In this document: positions 3,027 through 5,483 of the stretch, one piece after another
Layout of the letters: each line of letters opens with the position of its first letter
Position numbering within the stretch: position 1 is the stretch's first letter
NCBI GenBank assembly: GCA_005878665.1
Contig: VBLR01000025.1
Span: forward strand, 1 to 5,483
Direction of reading: 5' to 3'
Length of the DNA: 5,483 bases
Source of the DNA: Methanobacteriota archaeon
GTDB taxonomy: Archaea > Thermoplasmatota > Thermoplasmata > RBG-16-68-12
Position numbers and translations under genes: made by a program
Notes under the pieces: model-generated
What the model was told of the DNA's origin: nothing
The model's database searches: none
The model's input: the letters and a program-made list of their open reading frames with translations, nothing else

Positions 3027-5483
3027 ATGGTGAACGTGGCCCAGATCGCAACGGCAGTCGCCGTCGAACGGACGCTGGTCGTCGGCCGCCCGACGGTCCG
3101 CGGGAAGTTCCTGTACGTCGGGAAGGAGAAGTTCTGGGTCCGGGGCGTCAGCTACGGCACGTTCTTCGTCGACGACGACGGCGAGGAGCGACTGAATCCG
3201 GAGATGGTCGCACGGGATTTCGCCCTCATGGCGGCGAACGGTTTCAACGTCGTCCGGGTCCACACGGGTCCTCCGCGTTGGCTTTTGGACATGGCCCTGG
3301 AGAACGGGCTCCGGGTCATGGTCGGCCTCAACTGGGGAGAGCACATGGCCTTCCTGGACGAACCGGGCAAGGTCGAGGAAATCATCGCCCGAGTTCGGAA
3401 GTGGATTCGCGCCTGCGCCGGTCATCCGGCGGTTTTCTGCTACAGCATCGGAAACGAAATCCCGGCGGCGATCGTCCGTTGGCATGGGAGGCAGCGGGTC
3501 GAGAAATTCATCGAGCGCCTCTACCGCGTGGCGAAGGAAGAAGACCCGTACGCCCTGGTGACGTACGTGAACTACCCGTCCACGGAATACTTGCGCCTCC
3601 CGTTCCTCGACTTCGTGGCGTTCAACGTCTACCTCGAGTCGCCCCGGGCCTTCGAGGATTATCTGGCGCGGATCCACAGCCTGAGCGATGACCGTCCCGT
3701 GTTGCTCAGCGAGATCGGACTGGACAGCCTCCGGAACGGCGAGGGCTCCCAAGCGGCGATGTTGGACTGGCAGGTCCGGGCCGCCTTGCGTCTCGGTTGC
3801 TCCGGGGTCATCGTCTTCGCGTGGACGGACGAGTGGTATCACGGGAAGTATCCGGTCGAGGACTGGGCGTTCGGGTTGACGACCCGAGATCGGACGCCGA
3901 AGCCCGCCCTGGAGACGGTGACCCGGGCGTTCGCGGAGTCCCCGTTCCCCTCGGACAAGCGCTGGCCGAGAGTCTCTGTTGTCGTGTCGTCGCTGAACGG
4001 CGGCGCGACGATCCGCGACACGCTGACGGGCCTGGAGCAGCTCGACTATCCGGACTACGAGGTGATCCTGGTCAACGACGGATCGACCGATGCGACCCCG
4101 GTCATCGCCTCGGAATACGAGGTTCGACTCATCACGACGAAGAATCAAGGGCTGAGCGCCGCACGGAACGTCGGCATCCGCGCCGCGACGGGAGAAATCG
4201 TCGCCTTCATCGACGACGACGCGTACCCGGAAATCCATTGGTTGCGATTTCTGGCGCTCGCGCTCATGGAAGGCAAGGCCGTCGGGGTGGGAGGACCGAA
4301 CCTCCCGCCCCCGAACGACGGTTGGAGGGCGGATGCCATTGCCAACGCCCCGGGCGGCCCGAACCCGGTCTTGATTTCCGACACCATCGCGGAGCACATC
4401 CCCGGGTGCAACATGGCGTTCTGGAAAGACGCGCTCGAAGCGATCGGCGGATTCGACCCGAGGTTCCGGAGCGCGGGCGATGACGTCGACGTGTGCTGGC
4501 GGCTCCGCGACCGGGGCGGGGTCATCGGGTACTCCCCGGGCGCCGTCGTATGGCACCACCGCCGCCGATCCTTCCGGAGGTTTTGGAGGCAACAGGTCGG
4601 ATACGGAAAGGCCGAGGCGCTCTTGGAACGCAAGTGGCCGTCTCGATACAGTCCGATCGGCCAGTTGACCTGGCTCGGACGAATCTACGGAAAGGGCGTA
4701 TCCTCGGATCTGTCGTCGCTCGGGGGACGCGTCTACCAGGGAGTCTGGGGCACCGCGCCGTTCCAATCCCTCTACCAGTCGCGGGGCTCCCGGTGGTCCC
4801 TGGCCCTCGCTCCCGAGTGGTACCTGATGGTCGCGCTCTTGTCGGGGACATTCCTCCTGAGCCTGGGTTGGGGCGCCTCGATCATCTTCGGACCGGCCTT
4901 GCTCGTCGCCGTTGCGCTGCCTCTCGCACAGGCCTCGATCAGCGCGGGCCGGGCGAAGTTCGCCGCGGGCCGGCGGGAGCGACACTGGTCGCTCATCGGG
5001 TTGCGGCTCGTCGTCGTGGTCCTCCATCTCATGCAGCCGATGGCCCGCCTTGCGGGCCGGATCCAGGGCGGCCTCACCCCGTGGCGGCGGCGGGGCCCGC
5101 GGACCCGACCCCGGTTCCGACGTTTGCACATGACCTACTGGCGGGACCAGCGAGAGGCTCCCGAGGAAACGCTGAGGAAACTCCAAGCCGACCTGGTCGA
5201 CGCGGGCGCGATCGCACGGGCGGGCGGCGAGTTCGACTCCTGGGATTTGGAAGTCCGGGGAGGCCCGCTCGGCGGGAGTCGGCTCTTGCTTGCCGTCGAG
5301 GAGCATGCGCCCGGGAAGCAACTGCTACGTTTCCGGATCCTCCCGGCGTACGGGAAGTCCGCGGCCATCCTGAGCGCGGTGTTTGCCACGCTGTCGATCG
5401 GCGCGTGGTGGTCCGGCGCGGCGGTCGCAGGCGTGACGTCCGCGTTCGTCGCGGCTTTCGTCGTGGCGCGCGCCCTTGCCGAC
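3027..5483 (+). CDS. Glycoside hydrolase (clan A TIM barrel)--family 2 glycosyltransferase fusion, membrane-anchored (C-terminus cut by window edge)
   Basis: Open for 819 codons to the edge. Residues about 20-300 are a clan-A, GH2-like TIM barrel: RGKFLYVGKEKFWVRGVSYG, then NGFNVVRVH (71-79), the acid/base motif IGNE (E144), a strand-7 nucleophile candidate in LLSEIG (E229), and VFAWTDEW (263-270). Residues about 315-535 are a GT2 domain: VSVVVSSLNG, VNDGSTD (349-355), IDDDAYP (395-401) for metal and nucleotide, PGCNMAF (459-465) and GDDVDVCWRL (484-493). Hydrophobic stretches follow near 597-635 and 655-672, then a basic linker (RRRGPRTRPRFRR, 687-699), a soluble stretch of about 75 residues, and another membrane stretch from about 777. 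No signal peptide is seen, so both enzyme domains probably start on the cytoplasmic side. ATG at 3027 is the only ATG after an in-frame stop at 2973, but GAAGGA abuts it directly; GTG at 3036 would be better spaced. Likely role: synthesis of a surface or exported glycan using a nucleotide sugar, perhaps from neighbouring galU. I recall similar fusions mainly from bacteria. Confidence 0.9.
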   Translation, partial: MVNVAQIATAVAVERTLVVGRPTVRGKFLYVGKEKFWVRGVSYGTFFVDDDGEERLNPEMVARDFALMAANGFNVVRVHTGPPRWLLDMALENGLRVMVGLNWGEHMAFLDEPGKVEEIIARVRKWIRACAGHPAVFCYSIGNEIPAAIVRWHGRQRVEKFIERLYRVAKEEDPYALVTYVNYPSTEYLRLPFLDFVAFNVYLESPRAFEDYLARIHSLSDDRPVLLSEIGLDSLRNGEGSQAAMLDWQVRAALRLGCSGVIVFAWTDEWYHGKYPVEDWAFGLTTRDRTPKPALETVTRAFAESPFPSDKRWPRVSVVVSSLNGGATIRDTLTGLEQLDYPDYEVILVNDGSTDATPVIASEYEVRLITTKNQGLSAARNVGIRAATGEIVAFIDDDAYPEIHWLRFLALALMEGKAVGVGGPNLPPPNDGWRADAIANAPGGPNPVLISDTIAEHIPGCNMAFWKDALEAIGGFDPRFRSAGDDVDVCWRLRDRGGVIGYSPGAVVWHHRRRSFRRFWRQQVGYGKAEALLERKWPSRYSPIGQLTWLGRIYGKGVSSDLSSLGGRVYQGVWGTAPFQSLYQSRGSRWSLALAPEWYLMVALLSGTFLLSLGWGASIIFGPALLVAVALPLAQASISAGRAKFAAGRRERHWSLIGLRLVVVVLHLMQPMARLAGRIQGGLTPWRRRGPRTRPRFRRLHMTYWRDQREAPEETLRKLQADLVDAGAIARAGGEFDSWDLEVRGGPLGGSRLLLAVEEHAPGKQLLRFRILPAYGKSAAILSAVFATLSIGAWWSGAAVAGVTSAFVAAFVVARALAD

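Noticed and set aside
2543..3691. 382-residue plus-strand frame spanning the galU start, the intergenic region and the front of the fusion gene
   Set aside because: It overlaps the start of galU and more than 600 bases of the hydrolase domain in the wrong frame. The product is Arg/Gly/Pro-rich and has no plausible ribosome site or domain.
2799..5321. 840-residue open frame on the minus strand, antisense to the hydrolase-transferase gene
   Set aside because: Its codons are in register with those of the sense gene, so it stays open simply because the sense gene avoids TTA, CTA and TCA codons in a GC-rich genome; it begins just after the rare CTA codon at 5325. The product is Arg/Asp/Pro-rich without recognisable motifs, while the sense strand has clear enzyme motifs.
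1..5483. Mobile elements, CRISPR arrays, tRNA or rRNA genes, origins
   Set aside because: I saw no transposase-like product, no regularly spaced repeats, no tRNA cloverleaf or rRNA-like stretch, and no long terminal repeats; most of the window is accounted for by four genes.

Overview
This window looks like part of a GC-rich archaeal chromosome (roughly 60 percent G+C by eye). The archaeal assignment rests on a TrmB-family regulator that appears to be transcribed from a TATA element with a near-leaderless start, on archaeal-type spacing between promoter and start codon, and on a pyrimidine-tract terminator after one gene. The best guess is a high-GC Thermoplasmatota-like lineage. That is inference from gene style, because no marker gene is present.

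Layout from left to right: (1) 1-728, minus strand, a TrmB-type winged-helix transcriptional regulator whose C-terminus runs off the left edge. (2) 729-929, its promoter region, with a TATA-like element flanked by two palindromes, and the terminator of the next gene. (3) 930-1304, minus strand, a 124-residue protein with about four membrane segments, unknown function and a very strong Shine-Dalgarno sequence. (4) 1305-1514, a spacer. (5) 1515-2585, minus strand, a GalU-type UTP--glucose-1-phosphate uridylyltransferase with an extra C-terminal tail. (6) 2586-3026, a 441-base divergent intergenic region with several GC-rich inverted repeats. (7) 3027 to the right edge, plus strand, at least 819 residues of one polypeptide. 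It joins a clan-A glycoside hydrolase TIM barrel (both expected catalytic glutamates present), a family 2 glycosyltransferase (DXD-like and DDxDxxWR motifs present) and a membrane-anchored C-terminal region.

The functional theme is sugar-nucleotide and surface or extracellular glycan synthesis. GalU would supply UDP-glucose. The divergently transcribed fusion protein could use an activated sugar to build a glycan at the membrane, with its hydrolase half trimming, editing or transferring the product. A TrmB-type regulator, from a family that classically senses sugars, lies two genes away. The main point of interest is the fusion enzyme in an apparently archaeal setting. A second is a GGCCC(C)GGGGCC palindrome core found both at the regulator's promoter and in the leader of the fusion gene, a possible but unproven regulatory link.

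The many other long open frames are antisense or out-of-frame shadows caused by the GC-rich codon use of these four genes.
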